The notes beneath the pieces were generated by a model, which was not told the origin of the DNA, ran no database searches, and worked only from the letters and a program-made list of their open reading frames with translations. A DNA stretch of 64,000 bases from OMPR01 sp965183835 (GTDB lineage Bacteria; Pseudomonadota; Alphaproteobacteria; Rhodobacterales; Rhodobacteraceae): the NCBI GenBank assembly GCA_965183835.1, contig CBCYME010000013.1, positions 62,001 to 126,000 of the forward strand, given 5' to 3'. Shown in pieces: positions 1-8,939 of the stretch. Both the position numbers and the translations under genes were made by a program. Numbering within the stretch: the first letter of the stretch is position 1; the number at the start of each line of letters is the position of its first letter.

Positions 1-448
1 CAGCGCCATAGTAACTGACCGTCAGGAGCGACCCGCCATTGCGCATCAAAGGTTCCGCGCGCCGCGCCATGCGTGTGAACGAATGAACCGAGATATCCAT
101 GGCCTGCGCAAACCCATCACGCGAACAATCCGTAACGCGGCCATGCAAGTCCTGCTTGGGGCAAAACGCGATAGAGTGGATCAGGAAATCCAATTCGCCC
201 CAATCTACCTTGATCCGGTCGAACACTGCATCCATTTGGGCATCGTCGGTTACATCGAGCGGTATCAATAGCTCGGCCCCACACGCATCCGCTACGGGAT
301 CTACATGGGGCTTGGCCTTGTCCGACAGATAGGTCAACGCCAACCGGGCCCCTTGTTCTTTGGCGACCATTGCACAGCCCGAGGCAATGGATTGGTCATT
401 GGCAACCCCAACAATCAATCCTTTCTTACCTTGCAAAAATCCCTGCAT
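1..448 (-). CDS. fabI: Enoyl-[acyl-carrier-protein] reductase (NADH), 3' end cut by window edge
   Basis: Catalyses the last, NADH-dependent reduction of each fatty-acid elongation cycle in the cytoplasm. The visible 149 residues are the N-terminal part: MQGFLQGKKGLIVGVAN followed by DQSIASG (the unusual FabI dinucleotide loop), LDVTDD near 65, IHSIAF near 90, and LTVSYYGA at the cut edge, whose first Tyr is the conserved one before the catalytic Tyr-x6-Lys. The active-site pair itself lies outside the window. The start lies 3 nt after the phaC stop, and its ribosome binding site (GGAG) is inside the end of phaC, so the two genes are probably co-transcribed and coupled. FabI family assignment is firm; whether this is the only FabI copy cannot be told. 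Confidence 0.95.
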   Translation of the reverse strand, partial: MQGFLQGKKGLIVGVANDQSIASGCAMVAKEQGARLALTYLSDKAKPHVDPVADACGAELLIPLDVTDDAQMDAVFDRIKVDWGELDFLIHSIAFCPKQDLHGRVTDCSRDGFAQAMDISVHSFTRMARRAEPLMRNGGSLLTVSYYGA

Positions 449-451
449 GAC

Positions 452-2218
452 TCACTCCATCAACACGTAGGTACCGGGTGCATCGCAAATTGATTTCCCC
501 GATTTTGGGGGCGCACTCTGCGCCCCAGAACGTTCTCTGAGCCAAGAGCTCCATTCAGGCCACCAGCTGCCCTGCTTCATTTCAGCGAGCTCAAGCCATT
601 CATTCGGTGCGACGTTCGGGGCGCTATCTGGATTGGTGTGAACCCGGAAATGACGGCGGGGATGTCCCGGTTCAGACACAACACCGGCGTTGTGCCCGCC
701 ATTGGTCAGGACAAATGTCACCTCAGAACGGGACAATGTGTCAATTTTGAACACAGATTTCCAAGGCGCGACATGGTCTGTTTCCGTACCAACCGCAAAA
801 ATCGGAACCCGCAGGTCCGTGGGCGTCACCGTTCTGTCACCCACTTCGAAATGGCCCCCTGCAAACGCATTGTTCAAAAAGAGATAGCGCAGATATTCAG
901 AATGCATCCGATAAGGCATCCGCGTTGTATCCGCATTCCATGCCATTAGATCGTTGCCATGCGGGCGCTCGCCCATCAGGTATTCGTGTTGCATCCGGGA
1001 CCAGATCAGATCGCTCGACCGGAGCAGCTGAAAGGCCCCCGCCATTTGCGCCGCATCAAGGTAGCCGTTTTTCCACATCATATCCTCAAGGAAAGCGACC
1101 TCGGCTTCTGAGATGAACAGCATCAATTCCCCGGCTTCGGTGAAATCCGATTGCGCGGCAAACAGGGTCAGTGACGCCAAGCGATCATCCCCATCCCGCG
1201 CCATAGCGGCCGCCGCAATAGATAGCAAAGTGCCCCCAAGACAGTAGCCAACACCATGCACTTTTTCTGCGCCGGTAATTTTTGTAACTTGGTCCAACGC
1301 CGCCATCGGTCCCTGTTCCCGGTAATCATTCATCCCCAGGTCGGCGTCTTCTACGTCGGGATTGCGCCACGAGATCATGAAAACCGTAAACCCCTGCTCG
1401 GTCAGGTATTTGACCATCGAATTTTCGGGGCTGAGATCCAGAATGTAGTATTTCATGATCCACGCCGGGGTGATCAAGATGGGTTCTGGATGCACTTTTT
1501 CTGTGACCGCATCGTACTGGATGAGTTCGATCAAGTGGTTGCGAAACACGACCTTGCCCGGTGTAGCAGCCAATTCATGCCCGACTCGGAATTCTTCGGT
1601 AACAGCCGGTTTCTCATGAAAGAAATAGCGACGAATGTCTTCTTGGAAATTCTTAGCCCCCTCAGCGAAATTGTGCCCCTTTGTTTCTCGGACTTTGTCC
1701 AGAACCTCGGGGTTCGTCAGAGGAAAGTTTGCAGGTGACATCGCGTCCAGAAACTGGCGCGCAGTAAAGTTGATCGCTCGTTCATTGGCCTTGGTCACAC
1801 CGCGTACATTTGTCGTCGCATCATCCCACCACTGCTGTGTTAGCAAGAAGCCCTGCTTGTAAACGTTGAACGGGAATTTCTCCCAGCCTTCGTACCGAAA
1901 CCGGCGGTCGCGCGCATCGGGGTGGACACACCCCTCCGCCGGGACATCCAAGGCGCATCTGGTCAGATACTCACCAAAATCGATCATATTGTGCGCAGCA
2001 TGTTGCGTCAGCTCTGCCCGCTTTCCCGGCAGCGTCGACAGGTGCGTCATCCAGTTGAAATACAGCTGAGCCAAGGCATTCGGGGACAGCCCCCCGGTCA
2101 ATTCGCTTAGCCCTGCCCGATAGGATGTATCGACCATATCGGACAGATCATTATCCGGGTCATGCATCCGTCGTCGATTTGGCCCCTGAGGCAATTTAGA
2201 AGAAACGGAATCTGTCAT
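452..2218 (-). CDS. phaC: Class I poly(3-hydroxyalkanoate) synthase
   Basis: Polymerises (R)-3-hydroxyacyl-CoA to polyhydroxyalkanoate on the granule surface. The product has 588 residues, usual for class I. An N-terminal region typical of PhaC (about 40-230) is followed by an alpha/beta-hydrolase core with the synthase box GVGYCLGGT (nucleophile Cys326), Asp481 in GTETDHVAPW and His509 in NGGHNAG. I chose the ATG at 2218 because an AGGA site precedes it at good spacing; an in-frame start 15 codons upstream is less well supported. No phasin or phaR lies beside it; fabI follows after 3 nt. A candidate PhaR operator sits about 80 bp upstream. The family call is firm; the link to fabI is inferred from spacing. 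Confidence 0.95.
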   Translation of the reverse strand: MTDSVSSKLPQGPNRRRMHDPDNDLSDMVDTSYRAGLSELTGGLSPNALAQLYFNWMTHLSTLPGKRAELTQHAAHNMIDFGEYLTRCALDVPAEGCVHPDARDRRFRYEGWEKFPFNVYKQGFLLTQQWWDDATTNVRGVTKANERAINFTARQFLDAMSPANFPLTNPEVLDKVRETKGHNFAEGAKNFQEDIRRYFFHEKPAVTEEFRVGHELAATPGKVVFRNHLIELIQYDAVTEKVHPEPILITPAWIMKYYILDLSPENSMVKYLTEQGFTVFMISWRNPDVEDADLGMNDYREQGPMAALDQVTKITGAEKVHGVGYCLGGTLLSIAAAAMARDGDDRLASLTLFAAQSDFTEAGELMLFISEAEVAFLEDMMWKNGYLDAAQMAGAFQLLRSSDLIWSRMQHEYLMGERPHGNDLMAWNADTTRMPYRMHSEYLRYLFLNNAFAGGHFEVGDRTVTPTDLRVPIFAVGTETDHVAPWKSVFKIDTLSRSEVTFVLTNGGHNAGVVSEPGHPRRHFRVHTNPDSAPNVAPNEWLELAEMKQGSWWPEWSSWLRERSGAQSAPPKSGKSICDAPGTYVLME

Positions 2219-2299
2219 TTTGGACGTCCTATTCACACGCGGCGTACCGAGGAATTCTAACATGATATCAACTATGTATGCAGGTGGCGCCCCTCAAGA

Positions 2300-2314
2300 T
2301 GCTGCGTTGCGGCA
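2300..2314. promoter_or_regulatory. Candidate PhaR operator upstream of phaC
   Basis: TGCTGC-GTT-GCGGCA is an inverted repeat (TGCYGC, 3-nt spacer, GCRGCA) with a single mismatch between the arms, 82 bp upstream of the phaC start. PhaR repressors of Paracoccus and Rhodobacter relatives bind TGC-rich repeats of this kind in front of phaC and phaP. Assignment is by motif memory only. Confidence 0.5.
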
Positions 2315-2474
2315 AATTGTCAATGCGCGACGCTTCGGGCCTATGCCAAACGATAATCATCCCGAAAGGGAGCTTAGAAAATTCAGTGTTTCCCGCCGTT
2401 TTGTTGATTACGGGACCAATTTCTCGAACCCACGTGACATGCCCATGACAAAGCCACGAACCGGCAAGAATTGG

Positions 2475-2502
2475 CCGAAGCGCACAAACCTGCGCGCTTC
2501 GG
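2475..2502. terminator. Inverted repeat after the RND pump gene
   Basis: Perfect 9-bp stem CCGAAGCGC / GCGCTTCGG around a 10-nt loop, just past the stop of the RND permease. The T-rich tail (CTTTGTTTT) is on the plus-strand side, so as a minus-strand terminator it lacks a clear U-run. It probably still ends or protects the pump transcript. Confidence 0.5.
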
Positions 2503-2509
2503 CTTTGTT

Positions 2510-5500
2510 TTAAACAGCCTGTTGTTCGCTGCGACCAAAAAAGATCAGGTAGAACACCGGTGCGGCCACCAGCGTCAGAATTGTTGCAAACGCCAACCCG
2601 CCCATAATCGTCACTGCCATCGAGACAAAGAACGCATCCGAAAGCAGGGGGGCCATACCAAGAATGGTTGTGACCGCCGCAAGCATAACGGGGCGCAAAC
2701 GCGATACTGACGCTTGCACGATCGCCTCCCGCAACGGGAGCCCCTCGGCCCGCACCAGATCGATCTCTTCGACCAATACGATCCCGTTCTTGATCAACAT
2801 GCCCGACAGGCTCAACAGCCCAAGAAGTGCCGTAAAGGTGAACGGCAGCCCCGTTCCAAGCAATCCAATCACAACACCATTCACCGACATCGGCACCAAC
2901 AGCCAGATGATCACAGGCTGACGGATCGCGTTGAACAGCAGAACCGAAATCAACACCATGATCAGCAAGCTTAGCGGTAATTGCTTGCCCAGACTTTCCT
3001 GCGCATCACGCGAGCTTTCGAACTCTCCGCCCCACTCCATGGTGTATCCCGGGGGCAAAGGCATCTCTTCGATAACGCTACGGATTTCGCCATGCACTTG
3101 TGCCGCCGTCAGCTCCGGTGGGATATCAGCCCCGACCGTGATTGTCGGAACCCGATCCCGCCGATGGACCAAAGTGTTTTGCACCCTGTACTCAAACCCA
3201 TCGACCATCTGTTCAATGGGCATGAATTTCTGTGCCTGCGCCGAATAAACCACCTGATCGACAATGCTATAGGGTCCATCTGCGGGACGCCGCACATAGA
3301 TCGGGATCAACCGTTCCCGTTCGCGGAAAACCCCGCCCCGCTGGCCATCAGTAGAAAACAGCAGCATATCCGCAATGTCATCACGTGTTACGCCCGCGGT
3401 CTGCGCCCGGTTGGTGGCATAGATTGGCAAGACTGCCAATTCTTGTTCCCGCCAATTCGTTCGCACCCCTATCAAATTGTCCGAGGCGGCCTCCATCCGC
3501 CGCTTTGCCTCGGCCGCCAACTCTCGCAGGACCTTGGGATCATTGCCTGAAAAACGCGCCTGAATTGGGTCACCGCCACCGGGGCCAAAGACAAGCCGCT
3601 TGGTTCGAAACTCCCCCTCGGGGAAACGAGCCTGCCCAAATGCCTCAAGATCAGCCTGCAACGCCGGGATATCCTCCAAGGACGCCGTGCGGATAATCAT
3701 GTGCCCGTAAGACGGGTTCGCCTTTTCTGCCGAATAGGTCAGCATGAATCGGGTCGCACCTTGGCCAACAAACGTGGTGGCAGACACAACATCATCGCGG
3801 TCCGCCAACCACGCCTCAACCGTTTTCAGGTGATCAGACGTCAGACTTATCGGGGTGCCCTGCGGCAACTTATAGTGAACGAAAAACAGCGGCGTGTTCG
3901 AGTTGGGAAAGAACTGTTGTTTGACCGAGGCAAAGCCTGCGAAACAAACAACAGTCACCCCGACAAGCCCCACAACGACCAGCCAACGCAGCTTGAGCGC
4001 CGCGCGCAGAGTCGCGCCATAGGCCCGGAACATCAGCCCGCCATAGGCATCGCCGTCGCCCTCTTTGCCTTGCTTAAAGAAATAGTGCCCAAGCAACGGA
4101 GTGACGGTCAGCGCCAAGATCCAGCTCAGCAACAGCGAGATGCCGATAACTGCAAAGAGCGAGAACAGGAATTCGCCAGTCGCATCAGGACTTAGCCCAA
4201 TACCCGCAAAGGCCATGATGCCGATGACCGTCGCCCCCAACAGCGGGATCTGCGTTTTGCTGGCCGCATCTTGCGCCGCGTCGTGCGAGGTCTTTCCGCG
4301 CTGCATCGAGATCTGCATGCCCTCGGCCACAACGATAGCATTGTCGACCAGCATCCCCATCGCAATGATCAGCGCGCCGAGCGAAATCCGTTCCATCTCA
4401 ATCGAAAAGATCGCCATGAACAACAACGTGCCGACCACCGTCAGCAACAAGGTTGAGCCCACAACAACGGCGGCCCGCCATCCCATGAACAGCGCAAGAA
4501 CCGCCACCACAATGGCAACAGACATGGCCAGGTTCACGAGAAACGCGTTCGAGGCCTCTTCGACCACCACATGTTGTTGGTAGATCGGTAAAATTTCGAC
4601 GCCAAACGGGATGTCTTGATCCAGCTCCGCCATCTTCGCATCAACGCGTTTGCCAACTTCGACGATGTTTTCCGTGGCCAAACCAGCGACGCCAAGGGTA
4701 AACGCCTCAACCCCATTGAACCGGACCATCAGATCCGGGTCGACAACACGGCCACGATGCACCCCCGCCATATCTGACAGGTTGATCACGCGCCCCTGTG
4801 TTCCAACCGACAAGCCAGCGATTTCGGAAACGCTATCTGATCCTTCGGCAGTTAAGATCGCTGTAGCCCGGTCATTCGACCGCACCAGACCCGAGTCCTT
4901 GACCGAATCCGCAGTCGCAATCGCTTCGGCGATCGCTTGCATGCTGATGTTTTGGTTCACCGACAGAGCAAGATCTGGTTCAACAAAAATCGCCTCTTCC
5001 GGCAACCCGGCCACATCAACATCCGCAACGCCATCCACATTCAGCAATTCGCGCCTGAGAAAGGTTGCCAGTTCATGCTTTTCCGCGTCTGAGAACCCTT
5101 CGGACGTGACGGCATAGAATAGGCCAAACACGTCCCCGAAACTGTCGTTCACATAGGGCTGGCTTACCCCGGTTGGCAGACCCCGGGATGCATCGCGCAC
5201 TTTTGCACGCAATTCGGTCCAGATCGCCGGCAGCTCTGTGCCATCATAAGTCGATTGGATTTCCACCTCGATAATGGATCTGCCCGGTTGGTTGATCGAC
5301 GTAATCTTGTCGACCTCGCCCATTTTCTGGATCGCGGATTCCAAAGGTTCCGAGACTTCTAAAGCAACCTGTTCCGCATCTGCACCGGGGTATTGCGTGA
5401 CAATCACGGCCTGTTTGATGGTAAAGGCCGGGTCTTCGAGCCGCCCCAATGACGTAAATCCCCAAATGCCACCAAACAGGGCAATCAGAATAATCAGCCA

Positions 5501-5542
5501 CGTGTACAGCGGCTTTTCGATAGAGGCGCGTGCGATATTCAT
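2510..5542 (-). CDS. RND efflux transporter permease (AcrB/MexF superfamily)
   Basis: Inner-membrane proton-driven drug/solute exporter of 1010 residues. An N-terminal membrane helix (about 12-29) is followed by a first periplasmic loop and a helix bundle from about 333. The proton-relay region GMLVDNAIVVAEG carries Asp400; the neighbouring residue is Asn, where AcrB itself has two aspartates. A second periplasmic loop and a second helix bundle follow, ending at residue 1010. It follows its adaptor gene after 11 nt and a MarR gene before that, so the order is regulator-adaptor-pump. No outer-membrane factor is in the operon; a shared TolC is assumed. The substrate cannot be read from the sequence. 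Confidence 0.93.
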   Translation of the reverse strand: MNIARASIEKPLYTWLIILIALFGGIWGFTSLGRLEDPAFTIKQAVIVTQYPGADAEQVALEVSEPLESAIQKMGEVDKITSINQPGRSIIEVEIQSTYDGTELPAIWTELRAKVRDASRGLPTGVSQPYVNDSFGDVFGLFYAVTSEGFSDAEKHELATFLRRELLNVDGVADVDVAGLPEEAIFVEPDLALSVNQNISMQAIAEAIATADSVKDSGLVRSNDRATAILTAEGSDSVSEIAGLSVGTQGRVINLSDMAGVHRGRVVDPDLMVRFNGVEAFTLGVAGLATENIVEVGKRVDAKMAELDQDIPFGVEILPIYQQHVVVEEASNAFLVNLAMSVAIVVAVLALFMGWRAAVVVGSTLLLTVVGTLLFMAIFSIEMERISLGALIIAMGMLVDNAIVVAEGMQISMQRGKTSHDAAQDAASKTQIPLLGATVIGIMAFAGIGLSPDATGEFLFSLFAVIGISLLLSWILALTVTPLLGHYFFKQGKEGDGDAYGGLMFRAYGATLRAALKLRWLVVVGLVGVTVVCFAGFASVKQQFFPNSNTPLFFVHYKLPQGTPISLTSDHLKTVEAWLADRDDVVSATTFVGQGATRFMLTYSAEKANPSYGHMIIRTASLEDIPALQADLEAFGQARFPEGEFRTKRLVFGPGGGDPIQARFSGNDPKVLRELAAEAKRRMEAASDNLIGVRTNWREQELAVLPIYATNRAQTAGVTRDDIADMLLFSTDGQRGGVFRERERLIPIYVRRPADGPYSIVDQVVYSAQAQKFMPIEQMVDGFEYRVQNTLVHRRDRVPTITVGADIPPELTAAQVHGEIRSVIEEMPLPPGYTMEWGGEFESSRDAQESLGKQLPLSLLIMVLISVLLFNAIRQPVIIWLLVPMSVNGVVIGLLGTGLPFTFTALLGLLSLSGMLIKNGIVLVEEIDLVRAEGLPLREAIVQASVSRLRPVMLAAVTTILGMAPLLSDAFFVSMAVTIMGGLAFATILTLVAAPVFYLIFFGRSEQQAV

Positions 5543-5553
5543 CTGCCCGCCCC

Positions 5554-6594
5554 TTAGTTCGCAAAGCCGGCAAAACGGCGAACGGATTGACCGTCCTCCA
5601 GCGCATTGCCACCCGTTACAACAATCTCATCCCCATCCTGCAGGCCAGAAATCACGCGCACACTCCCCCCCTGAGTGGGTTCGTTCTCCACCGCGGTGAA
5701 CGCAACAGTGCCTTCGCTGGCACCCTTTGGGGAAAAGACCATGACACCAATCTGCCCCGAAGGGGTGGTTACAATGGCCGTTGGCGGGACGATAATTCCG
5801 GTCCGCCCATCCTGCACCTGAACATTGACCGTTACAGAAGACCCCGGAAAGACTTGCAAATCATCGGGTTTCGGGAACCCAAAGTTGATGCGGAATGTTT
5901 GCCCAACGCTTGAAGTTTCGGCATCGAACTCGCGAATTTGTAGGGGGAAAAGCTCATCTGACGCAGGGAATTTAGCAGTAATTTCAACATCATCCTGCTG
6001 TCCGGCTCGTTGAAACAGAATTTCAGGAACGTCCACCTCGATCCGCAATTCTGACATATCATGGATGCGTACAACGGGGGTTCCGGCCGAAACAGTCGTA
6101 AAGGCCGCGACCGTGCGGTGCGCGACCAGCGCGTCAAACGGGGCGGTCAAGGTTGCATGTTCCAGAGCGTATTCCGCATCGCGCAAGGCAATTGCACTCA
6201 GCGCGGCGGCTGTTTCTGAATCGTCCAATGACACTTGGCTGACGGTTGACCCTTTGAGACGGTTCAATCGTGCGACCGTGCGATCCGCTTGCTCTTTCTG
6301 CAGGCGCGCCCGGTTCAATTGCAGTTCAAACGGTTCTTGATCCAATCGGGCGATCAGCGACCCTTTGGGAATGACCACCCCCTCGTTCACTGGCAGATCC
6401 AAAATCTGCCCTGAAACCTGAAAGGCAAGATCGACAGATTGGCGCGCCGCAACCTGTCCAAAGAATTGCCGTGAGAAACCCGGGGCTGTTTCGCTAACTT
6501 CAATCAGTTTCACAGGTTTCGGGGCTTTGTCTTGCGCCAGTGCGCCCCCTGAAAGGGCGATCAAAGCGGCGCTGAATACAGACATTAGTTTCAT
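5554..6594 (-). CDS. RND efflux periplasmic adaptor (membrane fusion protein)
   Basis: The 346-residue product begins with a signal peptide (MKLMSVFSAALIALSGGALA, cleavage likely after residue 20). It has the MFP layout: barrel-sandwich half motif around 45-85 (QVSGQILDLPVNEGVVIPKG), short alpha hairpin (about 95-135), second lipoyl half (LTAPFDALVAHRTV), beta-barrel, and membrane-proximal domain with GLQDGDEIVVTGG. It would bridge the pump to an outer-membrane channel. Its start overlaps the MarR stop by 4 nt (ATGA), so expression is coupled to the regulator. There is no lipobox cysteine, so it is probably a soluble periplasmic or signal-anchored adaptor. Confidence 0.92.
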   Translation of the reverse strand: MKLMSVFSAALIALSGGALAQDKAPKPVKLIEVSETAPGFSRQFFGQVAARQSVDLAFQVSGQILDLPVNEGVVIPKGSLIARLDQEPFELQLNRARLQKEQADRTVARLNRLKGSTVSQVSLDDSETAAALSAIALRDAEYALEHATLTAPFDALVAHRTVAAFTTVSAGTPVVRIHDMSELRIEVDVPEILFQRAGQQDDVEITAKFPASDELFPLQIREFDAETSSVGQTFRINFGFPKPDDLQVFPGSSVTVNVQVQDGRTGIIVPPTAIVTTPSGQIGVMVFSPKGASEGTVAFTAVENEPTQGGSVRVISGLQDGDEIVVTGGNALEDGQSVRRFAGFAN

Positions 6595-7064
6595 TTCTTC
6601 AGTCCCTCAGGAATTCCTGTTTTCAGGATGTTTTTTCGTATTTTACGCGCCAATCGCGCGAATTCTTCGGTCTCTTCGGCGTTCAACCCCGATGCTTGGT
6701 GGAACATCTCCCCCGCGCGGGTCACGACGGTTTGGCGGATTTCTTGACCCAATGTCGTCAGCACCAGCAGCCAAGCCCGACGATCGTTCGGGTCCCGCTG
6801 ACGTTGCAAATAGCCTTTGGCCTCAAGGTTATCTGTGGTGGCGGTCAAGGTTGATGGCGCAGCCAAAAGATCCCGCGCCAACACACCCATACGCTTGGGC
6901 CTGTCTAACTTTACCATCAAATGCAGTTCATTACGCGAGAGCTCTGGGTCTGTGGCAAGATCATCTATCGTTTCTTCCAGCTTCCAATACAGCGCATGCA
7001 CGCCCATCATCGCTTGAATTTCAGGACTGAACCCTTCCATCACAAAAGTTTCGTCATTTGGCAT
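6591..7064 (-). CDS. MarR-family transcriptional regulator
   Basis: The 157-residue product has a winged helix-turn-helix core: the segment around LMVKLDRPKRMGVLARDLLAAPSTL is the recognition helix region, and the wing is RQRDPNDRRAWLLVLTTLG. MarR proteins are dimeric, ligand-released repressors, often autoregulated and controlling an adjacent pump. That fits here: it is first in the operon with adaptor and pump, and a palindrome lies just upstream. The ligand is unknown. The divergent FabH-like gene may be under the same control, which is inference from the shared 168-bp intergenic region. Confidence 0.92.
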   Translation of the reverse strand: MPNDETFVMEGFSPEIQAMMGVHALYWKLEETIDDLATDPELSRNELHLMVKLDRPKRMGVLARDLLAAPSTLTATTDNLEAKGYLQRQRDPNDRRAWLLVLTTLGQEIRQTVVTRAGEMFHQASGLNAEETEEFARLARKIRKNILKTGIPEGLKK

Positions 7065-7103
7065 AAGGGCGGTCCCGATAATGTAGCGCGCGATATATTT
7101 CGG

Positions 7104-7122
7104 ATATTGAACTATTCAAGAT
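7104..7122. promoter_or_regulatory. Candidate MarR operator in divergent control region
   Basis: A 19-bp near-palindrome AT-A-TTGAA-CTA-TTCAA-G-AT, 40 bp upstream of the MarR start and about 110 bp upstream of the FabH-like start. The 5-bp inner arms and 2-bp outer arms are perfect. Size and symmetry fit a MarR dimer site; no binding data. Confidence 0.55.
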
Positions 7123-7232
7123 ATAAAACAGTTTTTTTCTTGCTCCCACTGACTTCCCTTGGGGCACCCACCCTTGATCCTGACACGACACAGCGTCACT
7201 TTGTGCCAACCGGTAACCCTGAGGAGCCAACA

Positions 7233-8357
7233 ATGTACAAAACCGCCATCACCGGAACCGGGGTGTTCACACCTAGTCAGGTCATCACCAACGCCGAACT
7301 GGTCGAAGCCTTTAACGCCTATACTGACAAAACCAACGCAGAAAACGCCGAGGCCATCGCCGCAGGCGACGTTGAACCGTTGCAGCATTCTTCGGTGGAT
7401 TTCATTTTCAGGGCTTCCGGCATTGAGCAACGGTTTGTGATGGACAAATCCGGCATTCTGGATCCCAATGTTATGCACCCGCAGTTGCGGCAGCGCAGTG
7501 ATGACGAACCGGGTATCATGACCGAAATGGCTCTGGATGCGGCCAACAAGGCCCTCACCCAAGCCGGCAAAACGGCAGCCGATGTGGATGCAGTAATCTG
7601 TGCGGCTTCAAACCTGGAACGTGCGTACCCAGCAGTCGCCATTGAGGTTCAAAAAGCACTTGGAATTCAAGGATTTGCCTTTGATATGAATGTGGCTTGC
7701 TCCTCTGCCACGTTTGGAATTCAGGCCGCGGCTGACATGATACGCTCGGGCTCCATCCGCTCTGCCCTCGTGGTGAACCCAGAGATCTGTTCGGGGCATC
7801 TGGAATGGCGCGATCGCGATTGCCATTTTATTTTCGGGGACGTTGCCACCGCCACGTTGATAGAGCGCGCAGAAAACGCCACCGGGCCCCATTTCGAAAT
7901 CCTTTCGACTCGCTGCGCGACCGATTTTTCCAACAACATCCGCAACAACAATGGCTTTTTGCGTCGCTCACGCCCGGATGGAGTAAAGGACCGCCGCGAT
8001 ATGCAGTTCATGCAAAATGGGCGCAAAGTTTTCAAAGAAGTTCTGCCCATGGTCAGCCAACACATTTCTGAGCATATGACCGATATCGGCGTGGCCAACA
8101 CTGACCTGAAACGCCTTTGGCTGCATCAAGCCAACAAAACAATGAATGATTTTATTGGCAAAAAGGTTCTGGGACGCACCCCAGCCGATGGAGAGCAACC
8201 CAACATCCTGCAGGATTACGCCAACACGTCATCGGCCGGGTCCATAATTGCGTTTTCCCAAAACTCCAACGACTTGGGCGAAGGCGACTTGGGTCTGATC
8301 TGTTCGTTTGGAGCCGGGTATTCGGTCGGGTCTGTCATTGTGCAGCGGCACGCCTGA
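7233..8357 (+). CDS. Beta-ketoacyl-ACP synthase III family protein (long FabH-like)
   Basis: Thiolase-fold condensing enzyme of 374 residues with a complete Cys-His-Asn triad: Cys156 (NVACSSATFG), His298 (LWLHQANKT) and Asn331 (YANTSSAGS). It is longer than housekeeping FabH (about 320) because of an insertion near residues 25-60. In this it resembles the long FabH-like enzymes of pseudomonads that feed medium-chain acyl-CoA into fatty-acid synthesis; that parallel is from memory. The start ATG at 7233 has GAGGAG 6 nt upstream; in-frame codons further upstream overlap the MarR gene and were dismissed. A strong hairpin follows. It transcribes away from the MarR/RND operon. The acyl donor is unknown. 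Confidence 0.9.
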   Translation: MYKTAITGTGVFTPSQVITNAELVEAFNAYTDKTNAENAEAIAAGDVEPLQHSSVDFIFRASGIEQRFVMDKSGILDPNVMHPQLRQRSDDEPGIMTEMALDAANKALTQAGKTAADVDAVICAASNLERAYPAVAIEVQKALGIQGFAFDMNVACSSATFGIQAAADMIRSGSIRSALVVNPEICSGHLEWRDRDCHFIFGDVATATLIERAENATGPHFEILSTRCATDFSNNIRNNNGFLRRSRPDGVKDRRDMQFMQNGRKVFKEVLPMVSQHISEHMTDIGVANTDLKRLWLHQANKTMNDFIGKKVLGRTPADGEQPNILQDYANTSSAGSIIAFSQNSNDLGEGDLGLICSFGAGYSVGSVIVQRHA

Positions 8358-8404
8358 GCCGACAGAGCACCCAAAACACAAGACGTTTCATGTGTTCAAT
8401 TGTC

Positions 8405-8440
8405 AAAAGGCCCCCGGCGCACATGCGCCAGGGGCCTTTT
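8405..8440. terminator. Bidirectional rho-independent terminator
   Basis: Near-perfect stem with arms AAAAGGCCCC and GGGGCCTTTT plus inner arms GGCGC / GCGCC around ACAT. It separates the plus-strand FabH-like gene from the convergent minus-strand gene at 8481 and can serve both. Confidence 0.9.
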
Positions 8441-8480
8441 ACGTTTTACGAGATCCAAACGGAAAACCCAGTGTCGCCAC

Positions 8481-8939
8481 TCAGGCGCTTTCCTCTTCGA
8501 GGTGCAGCTTCATGTCGATCAGGACCTGCTGCAACAGCACGGTTTCACGCAGCAAACGCTTGGCTTCGTTCACCGTGATGATTCCATCTTCGATTGCCGC
8601 CTGATATTCGCTCATCAACATCGCAAATCGCTGGCTCAGGGCAATAACGTCAGCGTTTACGCCTCCTGTGCGTTGCTCGTTTGGCTTGCGATCATCATAG
8701 GATAGCGTGATGCTCTTTAATTCGGCCAAAGCCGATGTCACATGCGGATAGCTCGAGGCCTGTTCCAGCTTAGCAACCGCATCCACGGGCATAAACCTAT
8801 CCGCATGTTCTGCGTTCTCGGAATAATAGCGTCCCAACGTCGCTTTGGATTTGCTGGTCAACTCACAAGCGGCTTCGATTCCCACATCTTTGACCAGGGC
8901 TTCGGTATGTTTTTTTAAATATGCCCCAATGTCGGCCAT
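8481..8939 (-). CDS. Hypothetical protein, possible CII-like DNA-binding protein
   Basis: 152 residues, not recognised with certainty. Residues 1-45 (AYLKKHTEALVKDVGIEAACELTSKSKATLGRYY, given here as a region at 7-40) read like a helix-turn-helix. A short charged linker follows, and the C-terminal half (about 90-150) is helical with heptad-like leucines (RLLRETVLLQQVLIDMKLHL region). The layout recalls phage CII/CP76-type regulators, but no phage genes are nearby. The ATG at 8939 has GGAAAGGG upstream and is preferred over an in-frame start seven codons earlier. It stands alone between a terminator and a gap before tdk. Confidence 0.7.
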   Translation of the reverse strand: MADIGAYLKKHTEALVKDVGIEAACELTSKSKATLGRYYSENAEHADRFMPVDAVAKLEQASSYPHVTSALAELKSITLSYDDRKPNEQRTGGVNADVIALSQRFAMLMSEYQAAIEDGIITVNEAKRLLRETVLLQQVLIDMKLHLEEESA

